DNA of 64,000 bases. Origin: Chrysaora quinquecirrha. Taxonomy: Eukaryota; Cnidaria; Scyphozoa; Semaeostomeae; Pelagiidae. The notes below the pieces were generated by a model. That model saw only the letters and a program-made list of their open reading frames with translations, was not told where the DNA came from and made no database searches. Numbering within the stretch: position 1 is the first letter of the stretch; every line of letters starts with the position of its first letter. Positions 1-11,600 of the stretch are shown here, one piece after another. The stretch covers positions 507,358-571,357 of the forward strand of contig JACTAT010000340.1 in NCBI GenBank assembly GCA_014526335.1, given 5' to 3'. The position numbers and the translations under genes are program-made.

Positions 1-339
1 AATAAAGTTCTAAAGCAAACTGGGAAATTTCCAGCACAGTTCATTTACGTTTGGCCTGTGGAGGATGATGGAAGGCGATGGGTTGCCACGATTGAAGATC
101 GTAATCATCCTCGCCCAGCACCACATAAAATCTCAACGAAAGTTCAAAAGGACATCCAACTTGCAGCTGAAACAAACATCCGCAGTATCGCTAAAAGGGT
201 TGGTATGGCTTACATACCTGGGGAGCAAAGTATTGCAACAGCAAATTTGGATAGAGTGAGAAGGGAAAGGAGATTGGCTGATGGGAAAATTTCACACTGT
301 CTACAGATACCTGGTCACACTTCCCATCAATATCTTTGA
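1..339 (+). pseudogene. Fragment of MULE/FLYWCH-like transposon protein
   Basis: The frame is open from the window edge to a stop at 339, so the 5' end lies outside. The segment around residues 20-40 (GRRWVATIEDRNHPRP) resembles the compact DNA-binding, FLYWCH/WRKY-like N-terminal modules of Mutator-like (MULE) transposases, which carry a W...H-N-H pattern. The following RVGMAYIPG and RVRRERR stretches are the linker. No transposase core follows, and downstream sequence has no long frame. It is most likely a decayed transposon relic. The family call is from memory of similar cnidarian proteins and is not certain. Confidence 0.35.
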
Positions 340-506
340 TAAGTATATTAAATAGCAAAGGGGACAAATCAATGTCAAATGAATGTCCAATGATCAATGT
401 CTTGATCCTGCTAAAGGCTAAAGAAATCTATCCAGTCTGTAAAGGACAAGAAACTGGGTTTCATGTAAATTTGCTGAGAAAGAAAGGACTTTTACAAGTG
501 AGACGA

Positions 507-584
507 GCGAGTAACACGTAATTTTTTGTGATGCGAGTAACATGTAATTTTTTGTGATGCGAGTAACATGTAATTATTTGTGAT
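507..584. repeat. 26-bp tandem repeat, 3 copies
   Basis: Three contiguous copies (507-532, 533-558, 559-584) of a 26-base unit beginning GCGAGTAACATG differ by one base each. Nothing coding overlaps it. The rest of 340-843 holds no feature I can support. Confidence 0.85.
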
Positions 585-843
585 CTTCAGCTCTGTGAAC
601 AGAGTTGTATCATTATTGCCTAGTTTCATAGGTTTGATTGGAAATAGTCTAGAGTAGGTTAATATGGTAGACCTAAAATTAATGTTCAGTGAGATGTTGA
701 ATTCAAAAATTTTGTATAGATTGGCTTTGAAAGCCTTCTTGGCATTCTGCTCTTGATCGCAAAAGATTTAGTGTAGAAATCAAAAAGATTATTTCCCTTT
801 TACTACCACAGGGGAATTTTTCTCCATGTAAATTTCCAGCTTG

Positions 844-1212
844 TCATGATTTTTCTGCAGATAGATTTTCCAGCTTATCCTCGTATGCTTCTTCTTTACT
901 CAAAACTCCAGTATATAGTGTTAGAAACTGTGTGGTCCTACCAAAATACTGCTTTGATTCAATGTGTACTTTTTTCTTCTCAAACAGACTTTCAGCATCT
1001 TCTCCTTGAAATTGAAATTGATCGTTTATGTTTTCATCAACTATTTCCAAGAGACATGACAGTGCTGAATGGGAAATACCCATTGATTTTATAGTCAATG
1101 CATCTTTAATCGTATCTTTCAGCACTAACAACCATTTGTTAGAACCAGACTGAACAACAAATGATGACTTGATTAGGCCCTCTTCATCTCTAGCTTCGTA
1201 AATTGCTGCCAT
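844..1212 (-). CDS. Unknown 122-aa protein behind a heat-shock-like promoter
   Basis: I do not recognise the protein. It starts MAAIYEARDEEG, is mildly acidic and soluble-looking with no signal peptide or membrane segment, and has a hydrophobic patch around residues 26-36 (NKWLLVLKDTI). The start is chosen because the ATG at 1212 has a good context (A at -3 region, G at +4) and sits about 39 bases after a predicted transcription start with TATA box, initiator and heat-shock elements upstream. It is unspliced as drawn. It could be the first exon of a longer gene, but no clear donor was found before the stop. The promoter is stronger evidence than the protein itself. Confidence 0.5.
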   Translation of the reverse strand: MAAIYEARDEEGLIKSSFVVQSGSNKWLLVLKDTIKDALTIKSMGISHSALSCLLEIVDENINDQFQFQGEDAESLFEKKKVHIESKQYFGRTTQFLTLYTGVLSKEEAYEDKLENLSAEKS

Positions 1213-1248
1213 GATTTTTAGCTCCGCACTCTACAACAATTTTCTACA

Positions 1249-1450
1249 ACTGAACTGATTTGGTTTTATGCATTGATTTATAGATTGATCGAACGTGAAG
1301 TTTGAATTATTAACCAATCAGATTGCAGGATTATTTAGGACTCTTCTCAAAAAGTCTTCGAAAAGTTCTAGAAAGTTCTTAGTTCTAACCAATCAGATTG
1401 CAGGATTATTACGTCATTATCTGGAACTTTTTCTTCTTCTGGAAAGTTCC
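1249..1450 (-). promoter_or_regulatory. Heat-shock-type promoter: two HSE trimers, two CCAAT boxes, TATA, initiator
   Basis: Reading on the minus strand toward the ATG at 1212: a perfect TTCnnGAAnnTTC at 1437-1449, a CCAAT box at 1389-1393, a second perfect TTCnnGAAnnTTC at 1366-1378 with another inverted TTCGAA just beside it, a CCAAT box at 1314-1318, TATAAATC at 1275-1282, and TCAGTT initiator matches at 1253/1258, about 30 bases from the TATA. This order and spacing match metazoan heat-shock promoters. TTCnnGAAnnTTC is the trimer site of heat-shock factor (HSF). The two CCAAT boxes lie in a duplicated 25-base block (1312-1336, 1387-1411). The plus side could be a second, divergent promoter. 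Confidence 0.6.
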
Positions 1451-1871
1451 AACCAAACAGATCACTAATGAAAACCGGTTTGGCGAATTTTTCTTTTCTT
1501 TTGTCTACGTTTTCCAGTATATGTTGCTTTCCTACAACCATTGAGTCACTTTCTACGCTTTCTTCTCACAACACCACCAGCTAATTTTCTTAAACCAGTC
1601 TCAACTTCTAAACCAGTTCCAGCTATGGCACCGCCTTTGCCAGCCTTCGCCTTTGTCATCTCACTTTTAACAGATCTTGCCACAGTTCTTGTTGATTGTT
1701 GTCATGTTAAAGCTACATATTGAGATCATTGTGTGTGTATGCAAAAGTTCAAGCTCTGTGCTTTGTTGCCATTTTTTTAGTTTATGAATTAGAAAATGTC
1801 TCCATTATTCTTTTTATTATTAGCAAAGAATCTGTATACTTTTTATTGTTGAACCATATCTTGTTCATAGG

Positions 1872-2139
1872 GGTTAAGGCTAAAAAAGGAAGTATAGTGC
1901 CTGTATGTACCATTGGTGAACAGGAGCGTTTTTGGCTTTTTCTTGTTAAAAGGCAGTTGGCCAAGAACAGTTATTTAGGAACATGGCTGAATTTAGTTGA
2001 AGGCAACAAATACATTCTCTGCCCAGAAGACAGAATAGAGCATCAATCTATCATCACAAGGAATGAAAAGCCTTCTTTCTTGTCGAGTAAAATAAAAAAG
2101 AAAGAGCTTATTCTAGCCAAAACAGATTTGGTCATTTGA
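1872..2139 (+). CDS. Possible exon, unknown
   Basis: An open frame follows a TTCATAG acceptor-like site and ends at a stop at 2139. It contains VPVCTIGEQERFW and YLGTWLNLVEGNKYILC, which read more like real protein than the surrounding frames, then a Lys-rich tail. I do not recognise it and no partner exon was found. Likely a relic exon of a transposon or gene. Confidence 0.2.
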
Positions 2140-3119
2140 GCATAACACAAAACATTGATAATCAGACAAGGCAAATAGAAAATGGAAAGCGAAAAATGTT
2201 TGGTCATTTGTCCAGCACTAAATACTACCATACATGCCCAAAGAAAAAAAGCATGTATAAAATGCTTCTCGTCTGACAATCATCATAGATGGGTGGACGG
2301 GGACAAATGCTTGCAATGTCATCATCTAAAAATAAGACATATAAGAATGAATATACCAGTATTGACATAACAAAGCTATTTTTTTCAAAATGAAGGTCAT
2401 TTATGGTCATGCAACACATACCCTTACGCAGTATTTTTTTCAAGATATTCACGCGATGATTCCAAGGACTGTATACGATTTTCTGTAAAGAAATGCAAAA
2501 GTCTTTGCATTTCTATTGGAAGCAGATTCATCTCTTCAATTATGCGAACTTTGCGTATGTACCGCTGTAATAACTGTTGCTTCATCTCCAATGTAACTAC
2601 AAGGAATCAATGTTATCTTCATTCTCATGGTTTGTATAGCAAACTTTGCAAGAGTATATTGTATGATAGCGATGACTGTGATGACATCTTTTGATTCATT
2701 GTTCCAATGAAATTTCCCTTCTTTGCAAAGTTGTTCCATGCTGGATGGACATTGCTTATGCAATGGCTGTCCTTCAATGGTTTTCCTGTGCGCTTGACAG
2801 AGACACTGGAAGTTTTCTTTCTCTTTTGAAACCATTTTTCTGAGTGCATGTCGTCTTTTGCTCGTCTCTAAAGAAGGAGATGGAATTTCCTCAAATTTAA
2901 ACATCATAAAAGGTAACGAAAAAAAGAACTTCAAGTTTAACCATTTAAATTATTAGGTTGTATGCCTGTCAAGATTATCAAGTCATCAAGTTGCATTCAT
3001 TATTCTTATCACCTAAACAACTTGTGACATAACATTTTCTGCGAACAAATAACGTCATTACAACTCAGAGTGAAAGGTTTGCTTCTTTACTGAATGAAAA
3101 ACTGCGTAATCCTTAATAA
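2140..3119. other. No supported gene
   Basis: Short frames exist on both strands (for example a Lys/Ser-rich frame on the minus strand at 2536-2934 and a small Cys-containing frame at 2182-2370 plus), but none has a recognisable domain, promoter or splice partner. I see no repeat or RNA gene here. Confidence 0.5.
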
Positions 3120-3482
3120 AGATCTCTAAGAAAGGTTGTAGGACAGCCAAGACTTACGAAAGATGAGCTTAACACAATGTTAGTTGAAGTTGAGTGTGTT
3201 CTCAATTTGAGACTGTTATTGTATATTTGTGATGAATGTAATGTTGAAATTCTTACACCTTCACATTTAGTACAGGGAAGGAGAATATCACCAATTGCAG
3301 ATAATTTTAATGTTTCCACTGACATTGATAGTGATGATGAGAAATGTGTTGGTAAGAGATTTGTGTATTTGTCGAATAAACTTTCTCACTTTTGGAATCG
3401 TTGGAGAAAAGAATATATATGTAATCTTAGAGAAGTACATAGTTCTGCAGGTATTGAAATTGAAATCCATACAAAAACATAA
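3120..3482 (+). pseudogene. BEL/Pao retrotransposon fragment, post-integrase (DUF5641) domain
   Basis: The frame opens after a stop at 3117 with GQPRLTKDELNTM, then LTPSHLVQGRRI and, near the end, FWNRWRKEYICNLREVH. This order (TxDEL...LTPSHLLxGR...W..RWxxEYL..LRxxH) is the hallmark of the domain that follows the integrase core in BEL/Pao polyproteins. The element is broken: no integrase core, RT or LTR is visible around it, and the frame ends at 3482. The key NxRPL motif is altered to NLRLL. It is a dead fragment. Confidence 0.75.
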
Positions 3483-3716
3483 GATTACATCTGTTTCAGA
3501 CAAGGCTCTGCAGTGAAAATGTGTATCATGAAAGAAGAATACTATTCTGACTTAAGCATTTGTGTTAAATTCAAATAGCCGAAAGAGGACTGAAAAATGG
3601 CACGAGATGGTTTGAAGTCATGGGGGGGGGGTATGGGTATAGAATATTTCTTATAAGTTTCAGCAATGCATTTTTTGCCCTGATAACCCTTAAATGTATG
3701 CTAATAGTCCTTATAA

Positions 3717-4116
3717 NNNNNNNNNNNNNNNNNNNNNNNNNNNNNNNNNNNNNNNNNNNNNNNNNNNNNNNNNNNNNNNNNNNNNNNNNNNNNNNNNNNN
3801 NNNNNNNNNNNNNNNNNNNNNNNNNNNNNNNNNNNNNNNNNNNNNNNNNNNNNNNNNNNNNNNNNNNNNNNNNNNNNNNNNNNNNNNNNNNNNNNNNNNN
3901 NNNNNNNNNNNNNNNNNNNNNNNNNNNNNNNNNNNNNNNNNNNNNNNNNNNNNNNNNNNNNNNNNNNNNNNNNNNNNNNNNNNNNNNNNNNNNNNNNNNN
4001 NNNNNNNNNNNNNNNNNNNNNNNNNNNNNNNNNNNNNNNNNNNNNNNNNNNNNNNNNNNNNNNNNNNNNNNNNNNNNNNNNNNNNNNNNNNNNNNNNNNN
4101 NNNNNNNNNNNNNNNN
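3717..4116. other. Assembly gap, 400 N
   Basis: A run of exactly 400 unknown bases. It cuts the gag-like gene on its right flank, so the pol part of that element may be hidden or missing here. Confidence 1.
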
Positions 4117-4910
4117 TGGCCTGTTCTACCACATTTGAGACAGATATCAGTTGCTTTCGGTCCTCTTTGATATCTTGGTCTCCCGAAACTGTTGCCTTGG
4201 GACTCGTCGACACCTGGGAAGAACTGTCTTCTGCTGTAAGGTACTGAGTAACCCTTCGTGGTGAATTGATAAGGGTTTGTTTTGTAGATTTCTTCTTTGG
4301 CTTGGAAGCTTCGAAACCCACCACGAAAATTCTGCTTCTTATTTTTAGCCAGAGCTCTACTTTCAGCTGCTCTTAACTTCTTTTCATCTTCGCTGTCACT
4401 TGCAAGCTCGTCTGTCAAATATTCACTCACTGTTTTCCAGCCAGCAGAAGACCTATCTGCAATTTTTATTAGCTTGTTTCTTTTCTTTAATTCGCTTTTT
4501 ATGTCTTTCAACTTTTCTTTCAACTTCCTTGTCGAACCGTTTTTCACAAATTTCAGCGCTGTATCCACATCATCTACTAAAGAGGAGTTAAACTCAAACT
4601 GTGTTTTATTTGATTTAAACCGAAACTCAATGTGACTCTCTGATTTCGCTTTCTTTGAGACCTCTTCTTTCGCAACGAAATCTTTCTCTAGCTTTTTGAA
4701 CTTTTCATCAAAATATGAATATAACTTTGAAAAACCATGTCTTGCCTTTCTTTTGCCGCTTTCCCCACTACTGCTTTCGGCGCTTTCATCGCTGCGAGTC
4801 TTGCTACTCTGAGATTTATCTCGAATTCTGCGTGTTTTACTAACCTTAGATTCTTCTAACGGTGAAGGAGACCTCGACCTTTTCCGTCCTTTTCTCGAAC
4901 CTGAAGACAT
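4117..4910 (-). CDS. DIRS-like retroelement gag-like protein, cut by gap
   Basis: The reading frame starts at an ATG at 4910 (MSSGSRKGRKRSRSPSP), is very basic and Ser/Arg-rich for about 60 residues, then a Lys-rich coiled region (YFDEKFKKLEKDF), a conserved middle (HIEFRFKSNKTQFEFN; KIADRSSAGWKTVSEYL) and an Arg/Gly/Gln-rich segment leading into the first half of a CCHC knuckle (CLKCGRTG) where the gap begins. Similar proteins are gag-like first ORFs of DIRS-type (tyrosine-recombinase) retroelements in cnidarians; this is from memory. They package element RNA. It lies just beyond the 3' end of the KDZ-like gene and on the same strand. The frame is intact up to the gap. Confidence 0.6.
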
Positions 4911-4922
4911 GATTTGAAACAC

Positions 4923-5454
4923 TACTTACGTCCACACAACAAACGAACTATCGACGTGTGATCTTTATATCTGAGATCGTTACTTATATACTGTGATCTT
5001 GCACGTGCGAATGTTTAAATTACTTACTTCATGCAAAGCTACTTTCCTTTTCATCAGCAATACTCAGCACTAAAACAAAAGACTCTATTCACTTTTTTCT
5101 CCTATGGGGCCAAATAAATTCAGGTGAATTCTCGATTTTAATACTCAATAAATTCCAACCTTTTTTATGAGCAATAGTCAATTTTCAATAAGCGCTCTCC
5201 ACCCGATCTCCGTTATTCAAATATTCGTCCAGGTTGACCATAGTTAATAGTTAATACAACTTAACTCAATCCTTTCTATTAACTATCTATGGGTTGACCA
5301 TCATCCCCATTCCCAGGTTATTCACTCACTCTAAATGCATGGGAATGAGGCTACATTTGACCTTCTTTAAGGAAGTGAAGTTCACACATCATCAGTCATT
5401 ATTGTCATTACCATAGGTGGTACTGAATGAACATCTATGTGATTGAACAGCGCT
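4923..5454. other. Spacer; no supported gene
   Basis: Between the gag-like start and the end of the KDZ-like gene. It contains a GGTTGACCAT motif twice (about 5232 and 5292), each with an ATAGTTAA-type neighbour in opposite arrangement, a weak inverted duplication. It could be part of the terminal region of the DIRS-like element, but I cannot show that. Confidence 0.4.
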
Positions 5455-5657
5455 TTAAGAAAGACTTGGTATTTTTTTTGATATTTTCATGTTCCGATAC
5501 CAGAAAAACAGCCTACAATGGCTTATGAAGTTTTTTTCATTCATGAATGTTAACTGACTTTTCAGTCGTTTTAACTCGGCATTTCTTTGTTCATTTATTT
5601 GGCTATTCAGGCCATCGAATCTTTCGTATAAAGACATATTGTAGCTCGGTGCACAAC
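5455..5657 (-). CDS. KDZ-like gene exon 13 (last), C-terminus
   Basis: The acceptor is TTACACAG before 5657; the G left by exon 12 completes the first codon. The exon reads GCAPSYNM, then LNSQINEQRNAELKRLKSQ and FFWYRNMK, and stops at 5455. In this family the 'NSQ.NEQ.N..L.R.K.Q' segment carries the last acidic residue proposed for the active site, followed by the 'LF.W.RN' end. About 67 residues, normal for the family's C-terminus. Confidence 0.8.
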
Positions 5658-8600
5658 CTGTGTAATGGAGAGAAATGTAGTATAGTACGAAGTAGTGTCT
5701 TTATGATACACATGCAGTAGACTTTCGGTAACTCGAACCCCGATTAATCGAACATTCGCCAAGTCTAACTGATTTTGCATTTTCATAGAAAAGTTACTCC
5801 TGGTTATTTAAATATTCGCTATCTCGAATCATTTTTTTATCCCTTTATGACTCGACAACCCGAAATTTTGAAGGAGGCAACAATATTCCAATCACACTGG
5901 TATTTTCGTTCATCCAATCAAATTGCTGTTTGAACTGATACAATTGGTTAACCCGTAAATCGTGTAATATGTAGTCGCCAAGGAACATTACATCTTATGA
6001 TGTTGTCTTATATATTAGTATACAGTATTGTATTATATTACTATGCAGTATTATGTACATAAATTGTTTTGTTGAAGGTAATGTTGATGTTAGTGTCTCG
6101 TGCTGTTGTCGTTGTTTACATGTAACAACTTGAAGCTACAATATTAGCTTGTCCTAAAGTTGGAGTTATTACTATGATACATATTCTTATTCATATCTAT
6201 TGAATAGTTTAAATCACAATGAATCATTGGGTGAAAAATCAATAACCTTTTGATTGTCATTTCGATAAGAAAGCTGTTTGAGCTATCATGTAAGAATTCT
6301 GAAACGATCTGCAAAGACATTAATCAACTATACGGTACCTTTCTGGTTTTTCCAGTGGAAACGATCAATGACAAAGGTGTAATCTTTAAAAAATCCTGGA
6401 TCTCTGCTCAGGCAATATGACTGCAGATGGCAACTGTTGTCGTATACTATCGCTTTTGGTGCTGTAAAAGATAACAGCTATGAAAGTTTATTGATTACCA
6501 TAATTCTAAGCGCTACGTGCGCTATTTTCTCACGCATTTGCTGCTAATACAACATAGTATTAGCCATTCATCCACTCCACACTCTGCTCTGTGGCAAACT
6601 GAAGATAGTAAAGAGACAAACCTTTTTTAATCTGGTTCTGAAAATAGTGAAAGGCACATTTGGAGACTCGTGTGACTCCATTATCTTGAAGCCGTAGCAT
6701 ATGCCTAGAAAGAAGAGATACTTTATACTTTATACTGAAAACCCTAACGTTTCAGTAACCATACACATTTCACTCAATGTCAAAAAGTCTTACCATGTTC
6801 ACAGTAAACAGTGAAATGTCCCGGCATCAGCGAATTCTGCTTTGTTGTTTTGTTGCATACTTTGATGTTATCTTTGCTGTTGTTATCAGCTTGAAAAGTG
6901 CTGCGAGCGCAGAGAGATGGCCAACGAGGGAAGTAGTCAAGCTTTAAGACAGCAGTGCTGTCTACTTGTCGGAGCTTGTGCTCAGGATTAACAAATGTGC
7001 CAACTGAAATCTTTTGCAATGCATGGAATAAGTTGACCCAGTCACTCGGTAATTTTTCCGATTTAATAGTGCATAATGCATTGAAAATCACTGGAGCCTT
7101 TTTCTGTAGAACACTTAATGCAGCCGATGATTCACTGATCGTTGCTGAATATGCAATTTCATCGATGTCATTGATAACATCTTCAAACGCTGGAAGGTAC
7201 GAGCATACCGGAGATGGAGATGCCACACATTTTATTAGATCAGCAATTGCTTTTGGAAACTTTGCGTCAGTCTCAAAAATGGCCTCACAACTTTCTAAGA
7301 ATTTCTTGAACACCAGTAAATCCTTTTCGAGCATTTCTTTGGGGTCCTTTTTTGCCATCTACCAATTTCCGCTTCAGCATAATCAAGGATTTTCTTGCGC
7401 ACTGATTTGCTTTTTATGAATATTCTTGTACTGAAACTAGTAAAAAAGGAAAGGAAACAAGAAATCACAGTTAATTGACAGAGTTCTTTCCTTATTTTTT
7501 CTATGTTAATGAACAACAAATGCATAAAATGTTTTATTGACACACTTCAAATAAATATGTTAACGCCTTGGCGGTCACAACAAAGATGATATGCAAAGAT
7601 ACACGACGATTGGCAGTATTTGAGATCGTTATAAATAATATATTCGAATTACAGGCTGAATCAAATTACTTAACGGCCACCTAAGGGTGGCCTACCCGAC
7701 AAATGAGTAGTTAAACAACAACGATCCTTAATTTAATATTACTGTTCTCAAACGTAAGTGTTCATTGAATTTGGATTGAAGTCTTCTGCTTGATGGTGGA
7801 CACTCGACGGACGAAAAATGACCAATATTACCAATAGTTGATGTATAAATGGGTTTACGACAAACCAAATGTGAAGAAATCTAAACCTACCTTTTAAAAT
7901 ATCGTAATTACTTACTTACGTTATGACCACCTACTCAATTACTTTATTATTCCAGAAAATCAAAGAAAAACAGAAAAAAAAACTTAAAAGCGTCTTAAAG
8001 CGAGATGCTAATCCTGTTGACACAAAAGGCATTTCATGTGTATCATAAATGCATCTTAAAGCGAGATAAAAACCTTGATAACGCTCGAAGGAAGTTTTTT
8101 AAAAAGCCATTTAAAACATGCTTAAAAGCATGTAGAAGCAAGTAAAACCCTAAGGACACTAAAAGGCATTCCAAAGTAGCTTTGAAAATGGATAAAAGCG
8201 TCTTAAAGCGAGATAAACCTGATAACACTAAAAGGCATTTCAAAGTAACTTAGAACATGCTAAAAGCATCTTTAAGCGACATAAAGAAAACCCTGATACC
8301 GCTAAATTAATTTTAAAAGTCATTTTAAAGCAAGATAAAACCCATGATTACCCTAAAAGGAATTTTAAAAGCCACTTACTGAAAAACGAACAAATACCTA
8401 ATAAACTTTTCCCAAGTATATCTGACTAAACCCTACAGCACATGTACCTAGATCTTACCTCGATCTTAGCCACTGACTCAGCAGGCTTGATGGTAAAATT
8501 TGGAACGCCTCAATCAAATTTTTGAGCTGACTCAGCTCTTAGCCCCTGACCCAGTAGTCTAGATCGTTAAATTTTTGGAACGCCTCATTCAAATTTATGA

Positions 8601-11600
8601 GCTGACTCAGCTCTTTGCCACTGACTCAGTAGGCTTGATCGTTAAACTTTGGAACGCCTCATTCAAATTTTGAGCTAACTCAGCTCTTAGCCACTGACTC
8701 AGTAGGCTTGATCGTCAATCTTTGGAACGCCTCATAAAAGAGTTTGAGCTGACTCAGCTCTTAGCCACTGACTCAGTAGGCTTGATCGGTAAACTTTGGA
8801 ACGCCTCATAAAAGTGTTTGAGCTGACTCAGCTCTTAGCCACTGACTCAGTAGGCTTGATCGTTAATTTTTGGAACGCCTCATTCAAATTTCTGAGCTGA
8901 CTCAGCTCTTAGCCACTGACTCAGTAGGCTTGATCGTCAATCTTTGGAACGCCTCATTCAAATTTCTGAGCTGACTCAGCTCTTAGCCACTGACTCAGTA
9001 GGCTTGCTTGTTAATTTTTGGAACGCCTCATTCAAATTTCTGAGCTGACTCAGCTCTTAGCCACTGACTCAGTAGGCTTGCTCGTTAATTTTTGGAACGC
9101 CTCATTCAAATTTCTGAGCTGACTCAGCTCTTAGCCACTGACTCAGTAGGCTTGCTTGTTAATTTTTGGAACGCCTCATACAAATATTTGAGCTGACTCA
9201 GCTCTTAGCCACTGACTCAGTAGGCTTGATCGTTAATTTTTGGAACGCCTCATTCAAATTTCTGAGCTGACTCAGCTCTTAGCCACTGACTCAGTAGGCT
9301 TGCTCGTTAATTTTTGGAACGCCTCATACAAATATTTGAGCTGACTCAGCTCTTAGCCACTGACTCTGTAGGCTTGCTCGTTAATTTTTGGAACGCCTCA
9401 TTCAAATTTCTGAGCTGACTCAGCTCTTAGCCACTGACTCAGTAGGCTTGATCGTTAAACTTTGGAACGCCTCATACAAATATTTGAGCTGACTCAGCTC
9501 TTAGCCACTGACTCAGTAGGCTTGATCGATAATGAGGAATGTGGAATGACTCGGCTGCAGACCCTGTAGACTTCATTAGCCCATTAGAGATAGTAGAAAA
9601 AGAAACCCAAACAGGGAGGGTGGGAAGGGGAATTAAAACAAATGAGAGCAATTCTAGACACAACCAATCGGCTTCTTAATCAAGAAGATATGAGATTGTG
9701 TGTCACACGACCCACAGCGAACAAGATAGGAGACCATGTGACCTGGGCGTTAACGTACATTTACGCATGCGTAGAATGTCCCATTAACGCCTTGGCGGTC
9801 ACAACAAAGATGATATGCAAAGATACACGACGATTGGCAGTATTTGGGATCGTTATAAATAATATATTCGAATTACAGGCTGAATCAAATTACTTAACGG
9901 CCACCTAAGGGTGGCCTACCCGCCAAAATCCGCCCAAATACACGAACACTCGTACTTGGAAGTAACCAAACTTCAACCTTTTGGAAGACTAACCCTTGCG
10001 ATTGAGTCAGAAAATTTTTTTATTATTTGTTGTTTTCTGTACTTAAAATTGTTTGTGACAATAAAGACCATCTAGATGAGTAAAGAGAGGGCGTGCATGT
10101 CAAATGCTTCAATCCCCCATATGTTCGGATCAATGCGCGCTGATAATTTTCTCTAGCTGCGGAACGGCCCTGGTGGTCCATGTCGACTTTTGGTGATAAA
10201 TTTCCGTTCAACACTTTAATTTGCCCGCCTTAACTTGAGCGTAGATCAGCATTTCGCAAATTGAGGCTGAGAAAAGGCAAAGAATGATGAAAGACGACAA
10301 TTGTGAACAGAACAAAACAATAAGATAACAACTCAAGATGATAATAATGTTAAGAAGAATAAATGGTTTACGCAATCCCTTGTCTTTCTTTTGTGTGAAG
10401 ATTTACTAGTACTGTTGATTATAACCAAAGTATCCAGAAAGTCTATCGAGAACTTTTAGAAACAATAATATTTAACGGCATTTCAAGCACGATCTCTGTG
10501 TTTAATAACAGCCCTGCCAGGCAGCACAGGGTATTAGCGTTTGACTGCGATCCGCCGTTGGGGCGAGGGCACGAAATCTGTTGTACTGAAATCTTGATAG
10601 GGAGTCTGCGATTGAATTATCCGTCCCTCGAATATGAGTAACGTTAACAGTAAAGTTGAATTTAGCTGTTATGAAGAATAGTTTACGTAATAAGCTCATG
10701 ATATGGGGGCAGCGAGATATCTGAGAGTTCCAGATGTCTACCACGGACATATTATCGCAATGGAATAGTAAGCGTTTTTTATGAAATAACTCTGCCCAAA
10801 CGAAGCATGAAAGATAAATCGGAAATAATTCCTTCCATTGGATAGACAAATTATCTGCCCAGTCAGGCCATTGACGAGAGATCCAACGACGATCGAAATA
10901 AATCCCAAATCCATGGGCGCCTGACGCGTCCGTAAATAGGTTCAGTGATGGGCATGGTGTTGTTTTGAGGTCAAGAATTTTGTACTTCCCGTTCCATGTT
11001 GGTAAGAAGGAACCCCACCATTCAATGTCTTTGCGAGCCTCTGACGTGAGGGAAATATGGTGCGAAAGTTTTGAAACTGATGTTGAAAGGTCTATCAAAC
11101 GTCTTGTGAAGGTTCGACCCGACGGAATGACTTTTGCCGCGAACGACAGTTTCCCTATCAATGAAAGCAACTCCCGCTTTGTGCATTTTTTCTTTTTGCT
11201 AAATGCAAGAATAAGATCTAATAACGATGACAATTTATCTTCGGGGAGGCGGAGCTCCATACAAGCAGAGTCAATCTCGATACCAAGGTAAACGATTGAC
11301 GATGATGGGCCTACAACTTTTTCTGGGGCCAGCGGAATTCCCAAGTCATGAAATAACGATATAGTCGTGTTCATGTTAATTTGACATGTAGGTGAATTCG
11401 CTGGGCCCGCTATGAGGTAGTCATCAAGATAATGCGTAGCATACGTAATTTTATAATTATTTTGCAAGATCCAAAGTACCGATGACGCTAGCCTGTTAAA
11501 GCGGTTAACCGATGAACGTAAGCCGAAAGGAAGACATAAATCAACAAAAAATTAAGTCTTGAAACGTAAAACCCAATAAATTCCAATCCGAACGACGGAC

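Noticed and set aside
3620..4324. Frames running through the N gap
   Set aside because: Unknown bases cannot support a reading frame; only 4117-4910 on the minus strand is kept.
7295..7358. ATG near 7358 as a real gene start
   Set aside because: The preceding exon sequence in another frame reads on with the expected family pattern, and the ATG lies at a homopolymer frame break with no promoter around it.
9923..10501. Tyrosine recombinase of the DIRS-like element
   Set aside because: Looked for R...HxxR...Y motifs on the coding strand; none found and the stretch is too short.
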